This document shows, piece by piece, positions 23,440 through 35,164 of a stretch of DNA of 64,000 nt. Both the position numbers and the translations under genes were made by a program. Location of the stretch: NCBI GenBank assembly GCA_003116995.1, contig BDSL01000028.1, positions 248,001-312,000 of the forward strand, in the 5' to 3' direction. Each line of letters starts with the position of its first letter. Position 1 is the stretch's first letter. The notes beneath the pieces are model-generated. The model saw only the letters and a list, made by a program, of their open reading frames with translations, was not told the DNA's origin and did not search any database. The DNA comes from Yamagishiella unicocca (lineage: Eukaryota > Chlorophyta > Chlorophyceae > Chlamydomonadales > Volvocaceae).

Positions 23440-24256
23440 CGTAGGCACACAGAGCAGCAGCCAGTACCCCAGGGGGAATTTGCACTAGAGGCTCCCCTAT
23501 AGTAGTGGCGGCTATTACTGCCATAGAGGTGGGGCGCCGGTTTATGGCCGCGGCCTTGAAAAGGGCGGGTGCTGGTGGTCCCCCTCTTACTCCGGGAAGT
23601 GGTCTCCTGGATCGTGCCATTCGCCGTGGGGTGGTGGAGTTTTGGGCCCTTCTGAGGGGCTTTGCTGCGTTGGGGCTTCCCCAGAAAGGCTGGGATGCAG
23701 TGGGGCCTCGGCATCCTTTTTTGCGGGTTGTCGCCAGTCGCCTTGTGTGCGGTGGACCGGCTGAGGTACTGGTGGATTTGTGATCGGTCCGAGTTGTCTT
23801 GGGGAGCGGGGTTTCCCAACTTTCCGGTTCTATATGCGCGTTGAGCCCTGCTAGGGGTCCGTGCTTTTTCGGATGAGAGGCGGCTGGTCCCGATGCTTGC
23901 ATCGTTGCAGCGCTTCACTGGTTCGTCGGTTGCTGGCTGTTAGGTTGGCTGGTGGTCGGTTCCTGATACTGGTTGGTTGATGCTCTGTGTGCCTACGGCC
24001 TGTCGATCTGGTTGTTGTTGTAACGGTTACAGTGGGTTCCAGACCAAGAGGTAAAACCATCGGGCGCATCGCCTGACACTGAACAAGACGGAGGAAACAA
24101 AAACCGACCGATCTGGTGTCCTGGTGGTTTGCCTTTGTTCCGGTGCACCTCGGTCTTTGTTTCCTCCGTCTTTTTCAGTGTCAGGCGATGCGCCCGATGG
24201 TTCTACCTCTTGGTCTGGAACCCACGGTAACCGTTACAACAACAACAACAACAATG
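23440..24256 (+). mobile_element. Rearranged copy of a non-LTR-like retroelement
   Basis: Three pieces are visible. (1) 23440-23510 matches 33810-33880 in reverse. (2) 23505-24010 runs in sense: a frame at 23505-23783 has coding-like text (RRGVVEFWALLRGFAALGLP), then 3' UTR sequence shared with 33762-33820. (3) 24011-24105 is the antisense 3' end, followed by a sense 3' end at 24112-24256 with an (ACA)n tail. The coding-like stretch resembles nothing I can name firmly. Internal inversions and an A/C-rich trinucleotide tail suggest a non-LTR element with a twin-priming-like structure. This is inference. Confidence 0.55.
24011..24249. repeat. Large inverted repeat (~95-bp arms)
   Basis: The arm 24011-24105 is the reverse complement of 24152-24249 with only a few mismatches, separated by about 46 bp. 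Both arms are the terminal ~95 bp of the retroelement family, so transcripts across it would fold into a long hairpin. Confidence 0.85.
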
Positions 24257-25570
24257 AATCGAGAAGGGGGCATGGTTACAGGGACCCAAAAGGGACGCAG
24301 CGCAGGTGAGCAACCTCACACAACGCCCCTCACACAACGCCAGAGGGCACCCAATGGAGGGTGGACGAAGTCGAACTGATCGGTCCATGTATGCCCTAAA
24401 TTACTAGAGGCCAGCCTACATGGCACGTGCGCGCCGAAGTGGCGGCAAGGGCTCGGTTGAGCAGTAACACCATGTGAAGATGTATTATACCTGACAGGCG
24501 CAAAAAGTTGTATCCTCAGCAGCCAAGCGCTGAAAGTTGGACGCGTTCGCCCGTGCGCGGCGTTATGTTCCGGCGGTACCGTGCGCTACTGCGTCTGCTA
24601 CGCGGCACCTGCTCCGACTTCGACCGCAGCACATTAACGAAACGCCGGTTTCTCCACAAATAACAGATGTACCCATGAGTATTTCAGGCCGGCGCAGCAG
24701 CCGGCTGGTCACCGCTTGGCTGTTCCGATCGCAAAGGCGTGCGTTGTTGCAATGAGGTCAAACAGTAGATATGCGCAAAATAAACGCAGAATGTAATAAC
24801 ATATTCAATTAGGAGGATTTTAATTATGGTACTGCGCAGCCGCTTTACGTGCCAGATATTGTTGGGGCAGCCGCTGAGAGGGGATTGCTGCCAGTCTTCA
24901 TAATTCGGTTATGTATACGTGATTTATATTTATGTACAGAGGTAGGCCGTGCATTGAAGGCGATAGCGGGCGCCAGAATTGGGTAATTTGGGTGAGCAAG
25001 CGAGGAGTGAAACCGCGCACGACGAAAGTAGCTTGAAAACCGGATAGGAGCCCCATAGCTGCATGGATTCTGCGCTGGATGTATAATCCTAACAAGAAAG
25101 ACGCCGAGAAGCGACGGTAAGGGATAGTACGTCTTGGATCGAGTTCAGATCACAGAAGGTGCAGCCTGCACCATAGGCAGACCAAGTGGTTATCTGTAAG
25201 CAGCTCGGAGAATAATCAAGCTCAATCTGATGGTCGGCAGGCTCACAATCAATAAGTGTGTGGCGCAGCCCGACGCAGCCTGAGTTACTAACGGTGCGCC
25301 CGACAACGTCCTCATGTCGTGCAGGCCGAACACCCTCAATGCGAGGATCGGACTAGGGGGTCAGCGCCTTAACGAGAACGAGGCTTGCCATAACCATTAT
25401 AAGTTCTGATTTGGCTGCTGATTTGGCTGCTGGGTCAATTCATGCCGGCCTCCGGCCAACTGACGACAGCAGCAAATGCTCTTCCACCAGCCAGTCACAT
25501 CGTAAATTGTCTGATCTGTATTTTGCGTGGGGCTTGAGGCCCGCGCGGGGGCGGGTCCCTTGAGGCCGAA
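24257..25570. other. Intergenic region before M11 gene 4
   Basis: No gene is recognised. A small direct repeat (GCTGATTTGGCT twice) occurs near 25412-25432. The promoter of gene 4 must lie here but is not defined. Confidence 0.4.
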
Positions 25571-28500
25571 ATGGCTGTTGCCGGGGCTACCGCTTCGACG
25601 CTATCAGTGTTTCTGGTAATTATTATCCATATCATGCTTCATATCTCACAAGTCCAATCATATCATACCGACAACCCTGGCTCAGCGACGGGTACGTTGG
25701 TGTCGCAACCCGAACGCCGGGCGCCCTATTGCAACGAAGGTATATAAATTAACACTAAAGCGTAATATGTTTTAAATAACAGGTACTATTTTGGTTGTGG
25801 CATCGTCTTTGGAAAATGGCCAAGACGATACGCGATACTATCTGCAAGTCGGGGGCAGCAAAATCTATCGCCTGGCTTTCTGTGATGGCGTGGTGCTTGA
25901 TAGCATCGTCCCGAACGCCCTCGCCACGGTCACGTACGCAAACCTTACTCGAGGCGTGATGCTTACCTGCGAGGCCCCGCGGCAAGAGCAGTCACGCCGG
26001 CTCTTGCTGGGCGACACCATCACTACGCCGACCCGGCCAAGGTTCCTTGTGTATTTGACAACACTTTGCGGCTTTGGACAGCCAGCATCAGCAACGAAAG
26101 AGGTGCGCGACGTTGCCGTAGCGTCCGTGCGCCCGCCTTGTATGTCGGGGTTTGGACCGGCATGGACGGGTGGCCTCATCGAGTCACGCGGTTGCCCTGC
26201 AAGTTCTTACTTCGCGGCATGCGGACATGGAACGCGTTCTCCAGCAACCACCTGTACATCAGTGCACGACAGCCTGTAAGGCTGCATTAAAAGGCCGTCA
26301 ATGTCCGGGCGTGACAAAGACGCCAGCGGCCCTGTTACATGACCGTGACTTCAGAAAGCAGTCCTAGTCTGCGAGCGAGTTAACCGTACTGCCTCTTGCC
26401 GACGAGCGAATCCACGTCAAGTCGCTCCGACTGGATGATGCATGCCCTCCATCGGACGGAAGGCGCACCTGCGTCGCCCTCTGTCGCAGCTCAGGGTTGA
26501 ACCCCGGGCTACATGATTTCTATGTTTGGCGGCATGCCGCACGTCGCGTGCTGTAGCTGATCCCTGCCGTTGCCTGGCCTGGGCTGAGGCCCCCTGCAGT
26601 GCCCCTCGGCTCGCCAAGCTGCGCTATGTTCCAGAAGCATACCTTCATTGTACGGCACCGCGCCACTCCTTGCGCGCCCCCTCAGATGGTGAACGAAATG
26701 TTCAGCGGAGAAGGTATTACGCTCGGACGGACCATGGCCGGCTACTATGACGCTTGTTCGTACCGGCAAGTCGAGCTCTCGGAGGTCGTGGTGTTGGGCC
26801 CCATGGAGATCCCTTGCTCGGGGGACCTGACCCTGCCCTTCACCTTTCCATCGGGCAATGACTTCGACAGCAAGTCGTGCGAGGACGATAACCTGCTCAA
26901 GTGGCATTACTACCTGGACGCCCAGGCTGCGAAGCAGGGCGTCATCGCCTCGGAGTTTCACCACAAGGTGCTGCTCTTACCCGTTGGCTTCGTCAGCAAA
27001 ACTCCAAGTGAGCCGTTGGCACCTGCCGTACCATGTCGTCATCGCGCCATGTGTGGAGGTTTAGTAGTAACTGTTGCAGTGGGCCCCAGGGGAAGTTGTT
27101 GGCGAGGCGCCAGGGACTGCTGGTTGTTGTAACGGTTACAGTGGGTTCCAGACCAAAAGGTAGAACCGGTGATGCTCTGGGTGTATGGATGACTCGCTTT
27201 ATGCTGCCGGCGCCATGGCTCGTGCCACTTAGCGGAAGTAGGGCTTGCTTGCGCCACCTGTGGGAGCGTAGCCTCTTAGTGCTTGGGGGTAATGACGGCG
27301 TGTCCCATTGCTTCGTACGATGGAGGCAATCACATACATCGCAATTCTCTGAAGCTTTTTTTTGTGCGAATGCCCCGTTTGAGCCCATGAACCAACTTAT
27401 TTAGGTGCACTCCCTCCCTCCCTCGCTCTGTCGGCTCCCTCCCTGCCTTGATTTAGGCTGCAACGGCTTTGGGGGCTCAGCATCCGTTGGGCCGTGGCTG
27501 AAGCAGTATAGCACGCTCAACAGCTGGGGCACTGGGCTCATATGGCTGTCGGGGGAGAGCTTCGGAAACGTGGAGCACATGTTCCATGAAGTCGGGCACA
27601 CTCTCGGCATGGCGCACGCGGACGTCGTTGACGGTTGCGATCTTCGCGACCAGTGCGACAACGTGTGCCCCATGGGCGCGAGGCGTGGCCAAGGCGTCCG
27701 CTGTTTAAATGCCCCCCACTTATGGCAGGTAGGAGCGCTCGCTGCATTCCAATTCACCGCCCCCCTAGCCTAGCCGCCTCGATGCCCACTGCTTGCTGCT
27801 GCGGTTGTGAATTAATGACTTCGGGCCGTTGCTTCCGTCCTCACTCGCCATTACTCATCGTGACTCACGACGGCTCCCCGTTTCCCAACCGCCTCAGCTT
27901 GGATGGGGGCGGCCGTTCAAGCAGTTCACTGACGCTGAACTGGACTACGGTGTACCACGGACGATCCAGCTGCCTCCACAGATGAGCTCCCCGACGAGCT
28001 CTGTGTCGGTTGTTTTGACCGGAATGCCCACGGACCAGAAGCTGTACATATCTGCTCGCATCAACGTACCGCCGTACGACCTGCCCTTCTACAAGACGCA
28101 AGATGGCGATCCCTTCCTGGTGGTGCATACCTACAAAGGCACACGAGCAGCGCCGTACAGCCGCACAATCCTCTTGGGGAGTGCCGAGCTCGGCGGCTCG
28201 TTTACCGATGCTGACAGCGGCTTGGTGATCAGCTTCGCAGACTGGGATGCTGAAGGCGGCGCTTACGCCACGCTGTGTCGCCGCCGAGGTGCCACAGAGC
28301 GGATCTGCGGAGACGGCGTTGATGACGACTGTGACTTCCTACCCGACGACCAAGACCCAGATTGCTTTGGGCGCACAGACCCCGGGAAGGACTCCAGCTC
28401 CGTTCCGGAGGACACGCTGATGCCGTTGCCAAAGCCCTCCCCACGAGCGCCGCCATCCCGTACCACACGGCCGCCACCACCCATGAACGCGTCGCCCCCG

Positions 28501-29748
28501 CCAAGGCCTGGACCGCCACCACCAATGCGCCGGTCGCCGCCGCCGCCAGACGCCAGGCCGCCGCCTATTCGTCTTGCGAGCCCCAGCTCGCAAACACCAG
28601 CAGACAAGAGTCCTCCCCGACCACCACCTCCCGACCTACCACTGCCAACGCCTCCTAGCCCGGCATCGCCGCTACCGACGCCGAACCCCTTGCCGCCCCC
28701 ACCAGCCCCTAGCCCACCGCCGCCGCAACCAGTGGCTCCCATCCCCTCGTCGCCGCCACCACCTCAAACTCCGTCGCGACCAAAACGTCCGCGAGGCTCC
28801 TTATCGCCACCACCTCCCAGCCCAACGCCGCCGAATCGGCCGCGGCCCTCACCGCCGCCACCGCCTCCCAGCCCAACGCCGCCAAAACGTCCCCGGCCTT
28901 CATCGCCGCCACCGCCTCCCAGTCCAACGCCGCCAAAACGTCCCCGGCCTTCATCGCCGCCACCGCCTCCCAGCCCAACGCCGCCAAAACGTCCCCGGCC
29001 TTCATCGCCGCCACCGCCTCCCAGTCCAACGCCGCCAAAACGTCCCCGGCCTTCATCGCCGCCACCCCCTCCCAGCCCAGCGCCGCCAAAACGTCCCCGG
29101 CCTTCATCGCCGCCACCCCCTCCCAGCCCAACGCCGCCAAAACGTCCCCGGCCTTCATCGCCGCCACCCCCTCCCAGCCCAACGCCGCCAAAACGTCCCC
29201 GGCCTTCATCGCCGCCACCGCCTCCCAGTCCAACGCCGCCAAAACGTCTCCGTTCCTCACCGCCACCGCCTCCCAACCCGCCGCCGCTGTCAACAACACG
29301 GTTGCCCCCACCACCGCCACCTCTGGCCCCGCCACCTCAGAATCCACCGGACCCCTCCCCACCGAAACCGTCTGAAAGCCGGTCCCTACCGCCGCCGTTT
29401 CATAACCCGTCGCCGCCAAAGAAGCGCAACTCGCCACCGCCACCAAAGCGTCGGCACTCTTCGAAATCACCGCCGCCATCATCTGCATCACGGCTCAGGC
29501 CGAAGCCGTTACGTCCAGTAAATCCGGCATCAACAGCAAGCTTGCTAGCGTCGTTACGACCTGGGCCGACGTCCCAGCCATCATGGAGCCCACCCCCATA
29601 TCTGCCACCGACCGCACCACCGCCTCCCGTGTCTCCAACACAGGCTCCATTCCCAAGCCCTAAGTCGTCCGTTGCAAATCCACCACCATCTTTTTCAACG
29701 TCGCCCATGATCGGCTCCCAAAACAAGGACGAAATCGATGCTCACTAG
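25571..29748 (+). CDS. Secreted M11 metalloprotease 4 (longest tail)
   Basis: Model: exons 25571-25691, 25783-26102, 26686-27007, 27457-27728, 27898-29748, 961 aa. Exon 1 (40 codons) encodes a signal peptide (MAVAGATASTLSVFLVIIIH). The pro-region ends SRRLLLGD. The zinc site HEVGHTLGMAHAD (~298-310) and CPMG Met-turn are canonical. Exon 5 carries CGDGVDDDCD..DPDC, then ~430 residues rich in proline, including eight copies of a 17-residue repeat (PSPTPPKRPRPSSPPPP). The end is NKDEIDAH. Introns 2 (583 nt) and 3 (449 nt) are the longest in the family apart from the expanded intron 2 of gene 2; intron 3 contains two fragments of the dispersed retroelement end. Expected to be an active extracellular protease anchored to, or held in, the matrix by its tail (inference). 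Confidence 0.87.
27064..27172 (-). mobile_element. Retroelement end fragments in intron 3 of M11 gene 4
   Basis: Two antisense matches occur: a short diverged one (GTAACTGTTGCAGTGGGCCCC, near 27068-27088) and a better one at 27122-27172 (GTTGTAACGGTTACAGTGGG, then TTCCAGACCAAAAGGTAGAA). Both lie within the intron, clear of the splice sites. Confidence 0.65.
28829..29250 (+). repeat. 51-bp coding repeat in the tail of M11 gene 4
   Basis: About eight 51-bp units encode PSPTPPKRPRPSSPPPP. Differences between units are mainly single silent changes (CCG/CCC, AGC/AGT). Confidence 0.9.
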
Positions 29749-31574
29749 AGCCCAACGGCGTTATTGCGCCTTCTGCCTCCGGATCCACCAACAGCGCCAC
29801 CGTTGCCAATGCCATCCACACCCACAGCAAGCGGCCCCGTCGCCTCACCATGGACGCCGCCCGCAATGGAAGCCAATGCCCTCGTGCATAGCGAGGTATT
29901 CCTGCTGGTGGGTACGAATGCGATGCTCAGCTAACTTTTCGGCCGCGGACATAGTAGTTTGTCACCGTCATCTTGGTATGTTAAGGCCAGTATGTATGCA
30001 CGACGCATTCAGGAATATACGCTGCCGTTTAGCATGTAGGTCGTACATGTCAGCGTGCCCCGCATTACCGAACGGATGGCTTCCAGAAAAATACAGTTTG
30101 GGTGGGTGCAGCAACGGAAGTTGCCATCAAACCAGGCTGCGCTGTTGCATATCTGTGGATACGATACAGGAGGGACAGCCCGAGACACTGTACAAGGCTG
30201 TGCACATGTGTAGGCATGCATTAATGATGCCCGTTCAACATCCAAGTTTGGGGATAGTAGTCGTTACATGGATTACATGGACAAAATCTTTTCCTTTTCG
30301 GTTTCCGCAATCTTGGCGGCGTCTACCGGGTGTAGAAGTCGGACTTTGGATGTCACCTTACATTCATCAATGTGAAGGTTATTCGGTGGTGAGTGTTTAG
30401 GCTGCGGAAACCAACCGCAGTGGGTTCGCCGTGTGTAGCAACCTGCCACGTGTATGTGGATGTACACCCATGCCAGCGATTAACATTCTGTTCTCCCAGT
30501 AGTAGTAACTGCTACAGTGGGTACTAGTGCTGATGCATTCAGATTTTTCAACCCATCATGGTATGGGTTTGCCCTTGCTAACTCTCTTTCTTGTCGTGCT
30601 GTACGCATGAATTAGTTGCAGTTTGGTGAAACTGGGGCGTAACGCATGCGAGGCTCTTGCCTTCTTCCGTTCCAGCAGAAGCCCCCTGCGTGTCCTTCCT
30701 CCGTAACTATGTAGTGTGAGTAGTATGTGTGAATATGTGCGTCGTTCAATAGTGTTCGATGAGTGGCTTTCTTCCGTGGATTGGTAGGATGGCACGTCTC
30801 CACTATCACCCTGTCATGATCCTCTGACAATGCTGGGCATTGGACTTCGGACAAGTAACCCAGGCGCGTACATTCTTAACTTCACTAGATAGCAAGGCAG
30901 GATGGGCAGAGAATATCCAACTCCGCAGGATGTGTGCGCGCGTGGTGATGGGCCGGCGTGGGCTGAGTCAGCCCAAAGCGCGACACTGAGCCTCCTATTG
31001 TCTGTAACAAGTCTTGACGATAAAGGCAAGCCTAGCAAGCACCAACGGACACCTCACATGAACGACTGCTAATGGCCGGCATGCGCCAGGGCAATGTCCC
31101 ATTACCAACGGCCATCCACCATTCGTTTTACCGTGGCACCGCCAGCGGTTAAACCTGCATTGGCAGTGGACCTCTTTCCCGAAGCAAAGGGGCTTAGCTT
31201 TCCGGTTCCTTGGTCACTAGATGCCCAAGCAAAGACCCGGCGTTGCATGCCACGCGGCAGATCAGAAACTCTTGAGCCAAACACACATTGACCAGCAGGA
31301 CGTACCGTACCCATCTTGTTGTTGACAGTTCCTCCCGGGTTTGGAAGCCGCCTGCCAGAGCCCTAACCAGCGACATAGGGTCTTAGGGTGAGGCTATGAC
31401 TGTACAGTGGGCGACTGTTTACACGGTGCCTGGCCCAATTTGACTGCCTGTGGAGGCGTCACTGGAGGCAACTAATTGATTCACATGTTCTACGGCCGCT
31501 GTTGGGCTTGTTTGTAAGCCGAGACCGTCCGCGCTGCTCAGCTTATTGGTGCCCATACCTCTCACTGTTCCTTT
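29749..31574. other. Region after M11 gene 4, no gene seen
   Basis: No recognisable frame. A weak partial match to the retroelement end (GTAACTGCTACAGTGGGT) occurs near 30503-30520. Confidence 0.4.
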
Positions 31575-31727
31575 TGCCTACTGCCTGTCGATTGGTGTTC
31601 TGGTGGTTTGGCTTTGTTCCAGTGCACGTGGGTCTCTGTCTCCTCCGTCTCCCTCAGTGTCAGGCGATGTGCCCGATGGTTCTACCTTTTGGTCTGAACC
31701 CACTGTAACCGTTACAACAAACTCTCA
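31575..31727 (+). mobile_element. 5'-truncated retroelement 3' end
   Basis: About 150 bp match 33880-34013 and 24107-24250, including TTGTTCCAGTGCACGTGGGT, GCGATGTGCCCGATGGTTCT and ACTGTAACCGTTACAACAAA. It ends in an ACA-type tail. Confidence 0.7.
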
Positions 31728-33759
31728 CACGCCAGGTGCACGCGATGGGTAGAAGTTCCCCTTCCAAGTCCACCCCATTCTCCACGATGGTGTCACACAT
31801 TCGGCTGCTGCCAACGCAAGGAGCTAAGGGGGTGAATAGCCCAATCCATTGGAATTTCCTCGCTTTCTCGAGCAGGGTAGAATGCAGCAGCAGCCCGCAA
31901 GTGAAGTGCGATGGCGCAGTGAACGGTGTTGCACGAATGCTAGACACCGTTCACGGCGACCAAGTGCATTCCATGTATCGGATAATTGAAGTCAATCGAG
32001 GCAGAGAGCCAAGAAGTGCAATGCTGATATAGATCACGCGAGCGCGAAGCGCCCGCCCCAAGTCCAGGTGCGGCGGGAGGACCGACTAGGATCACTTCTC
32101 CTGGCAAAGGTTCTGAATCGCCTCAAACAAAGAGAATATATTGAACAACAACGCAATACCCACTCGATACATACCGTTTGCTGTGGGTAGAGAAATGGTC
32201 GGCACAACAACAAGCATTCCGTTAGCCGCTTTATGGGCAACAGGGCGCCAGTATAATGTGACAATAAGGCATAGCGCTGCCCGCCTATCATATCAACACT
32301 TGCAGGATCGACGTGCTTCGACAAGTTCCGATTGTGGCGCATGCTATATGCCGTGGCCATGAAGTGCCTCAGCATGTAGTGTGAAGTACCCAGGATTCTG
32401 AGTCGAGCCGCGCATCAACAACAGCAAGTTGGTGGAGATGGCCACGGCGTAACGAACGAACGCGCCTTCCGAATAGTAGTTTTCTGTGATAACACCACTC
32501 CTAGATGCCGCTAGTCCTCTTATGTACGATGCCTTCCTTGAGACATGGTGCAAGCAAGGGTGGTCGTAACAGAACTAAGTGTCTTATTGTAGTACAGGCA
32601 GTTACATCGCTACCCTTGCATTCCGCCGAGCTGTCGCTAAGTAATGCTTTTAATATGGAACAGTATTGTATCTCTACAAAATACCACGTCGGACATGGAT
32701 ACGCATTATGGTAGGCGCTCTGCTACAGTCGGCACCGACATTCGCCAAACATTGTACTGAACAAGCTTGAAGAACCGAGGCGAGACCTTTTTCCATGGTG
32801 CCGTGGTGATAGGAAGACAGCATACTTTCAGCCTATCGCCGCGTCGGCAACCATGTCGCATGCGTTACTGGACAAGGCCTAAAAGTGTGTTGTCCAGGAA
32901 TTAGCTCCCGAACATATTACTATATTTATCGGGATTATTTCCAGTATTTCGACGGTGGTGCTTTCGCTGCTGTGGCTGCGATTGCGGCTTGTTTGGCGCC
33001 CAACGCGGCGTGGTGAATCCAAACTGAGTTCCAGGGTCTTAGTTGTCAGGATCCATGTCCATAGGTAAACCAGGCGGACGCGGGGACTATCTGCCGCAAA
33101 CTGCTGTGGAAGGATGTGAGTCTAGAGAAGGCCGCCTTGCTTGTGTGTCGTGGGCCTGCGCCCCAGTTACCCGATCCTGGAAACGCAGAGCGCAAATAGT
33201 GTCCCATTCATGACCCACAGCGGCCAGGGAGAGGAGCAAGGGTGCTCCCTGCAGTGTTTCATCTGGGGCCAGGATCAACCTGCGTTATCTTAAGTTTCGA
33301 ACGGTGTGAATGGTGTCTGTCCTGACGGGGCCGATTCTGCTGCTCGCCGCAATACGCTTTGTACACAGACGTTGCTGGACGAGCAGGCAGTACACACCAG
33401 CGTTTGCAGGCAGTTGCGGGGCATGTGCCGCATGCTTGCCATCCCTGTGCCAGCGTGATTGGTTGTTTTACAAGCTTAATTGGGTTGCTAATGCAAAACG
33501 TGCTAGGCGGTAGGCTCATGCACCGCAAGCATACTCAGCCCAGGAGGGCGCAGGCGACGAGCACGTGCATGTGGGTTATTAGCGGTTGTCAGATGGCATG
33601 TGCCTAGGATAACACGAGCACGTTAGTTGCTTGCATATCGTAGCAAAGCTACGTGCCTTTGGTGAAGGTGCGTAGCTTCACTACGGCTTTCCCTGAGGCA
33701 GCGAATCCCGTTCACGAATTGGCCAGGTCGCGGTAGACGTTTTTATCCTGACGCGCTCC
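31728..33759. other. Gene-free stretch
   Basis: Short frames only; nothing recognised apart from an inverted repeat at 33646-33678. Confidence 0.4.
33646..33678. other. 33-nt imperfect hairpin
   Basis: AAGCTACG at 33646 pairs with CGTAGCTT at 33671. The pairing extends inward through CCTT/AAGG after a two-base mismatch, giving a compact stem-loop about 80 bp upstream of a retroelement copy. Confidence 0.5.
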
Positions 33760-34015
33760 ACTGGTTCGTCGGTTGCTGGTCTGCAAGGTTGGTTGGTGGT
33801 CGGTTCCTGGTAGGGGAGCCTCTAGCGCAAATTCCCCCTGCTGGGGTGCTGGCTGCTGCTGTTTTGCCTCCGGGCTGTCGGCTGGCGTTGTGGTGGCTTG
33901 CCTTTGTTCCGGTGCACGTCGGTTTCTGTCTCTTTCGTCTCCTTCAGTGCCAGGCGATGTGCCCGATGGTTCTTCCTTCTGGTCTGGAACCTACCGGAAC
34001 AGTGACTACTACGCA
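33760..34015 (+). mobile_element. Retroelement 3' end, longest uninterrupted copy
   Basis: About 255 bp in sense orientation: GGTTCGTCGGTTGCTGG, the GAGCCTCTAGCGCAAATTCC block shared in reverse with 23455-23500, TTTGTTCCGGTGCACGTCGG, CCCGATGGTTCTTCCTTCTG, and a terminal GTGACTACTACG. It serves as the best reference for the family end in this window. Confidence 0.7.
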
Positions 34016-35164
34016 CCGTACCGCCAAGTGACGTCACGCGCTGCACCCATGTTCCACGACGGCTGACGCATATCGCCACGCAAAAATACAAGAGTCGCTC
34101 GCCTCCGGCTGTCGATTTATTATGGCTAACAGTCAGCGCCTAGACGGTCACGGCCTTGAGCGAACAAATGGATGTGAGCGTACCGGCGTGCAAGAATGAA
34201 CCCTACAGCCCAATGCGTCTGATTCCGCAACCGCTTAATGAAGTCCACATACCCGGGGAGCAATTACTGAATGCCCGTTACCGATCCTGAGATATAAGTT
34301 CACATTCATCACCCCCATATTTGACCACTGCGTCAATGAAGAGTCGGCTTGCAAACCTGCCTGGGTTTACCCGATTCATATCTCAGGACCTGTCAGGACT
34401 GTCAAGACTATCGTCGCCATGTGCATTTCGTGGGCAGCTGGGCCCTACGTCTCAATTGCCTGTTGCTGTATCATTTGCGTGTTTATCTGTAGTGTTGCAT
34501 AACGTCTCTCTGAGAGGCAGGGCTTGAGTGCTGCGCTGGCAGCTGCGCGGTAGCTGTCGGTTGGTTCCGGAGCTGCAGGCGCCAGTAGGAGGACCGTACA
34601 TACGGCGGCTGCGCGGCTGTGTGCAACCGCTTTCCGCAACCATATAGCCCCCACAGTCCCCCACTAGGCTGATCCATTTAGCACCGCGCAATACTTGGTG
34701 TCAGTGGAGGTAGTGTTCGCTGGAGACCAACCCATCTGTGAAGTCCGAGTTATGCACGTGCCACGCAGTGGGCCGGAGAGCAAACCGGTGTTGGGGCCTG
34801 ACAGGACCTCCAAAACCTGTGTAGCGAACAAAGCAATATATGTTGGTGCCTGCTAGCGCAGGCTTATCGTAATCCCCCGTTGGTCCTGGGCCTCCTATGT
34901 TGTTGTAACGGTTACTCCTATGGTAAGGCCCGGCCACGGGTCCCTCTTCTTGTCCTCGGTTCGCATGAGCACATCTTATTATTAATTGTTGGCGACTTAA
35001 CCTGTTATTCCATCCCAATCATCATGAAGCAATCACTGCCTACGTGCTGAGTCCAGGTACGGTATTCGTGGCGCTCAACGGCTCGAAACGCTATCCGGAC
35101 GCAGTAGCGACCTGGCGCCGCGCGGTACTCAGTATGAATACTAAAATAATTAGATAATATTAAG
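34016..35164. other. Gene-free stretch
   Basis: No recognisable gene. A short match to the retroelement terminus (TGTTGTTGTAACGGTTAC) occurs at 34899-34916. Confidence 0.4.

Noticed and set aside
23505..23783. 92-codon frame as an independent gene
   Set aside because: It is followed directly by sequence shared with the retroelement 3' ends and sits within a rearranged copy, so it is treated as part of that element.
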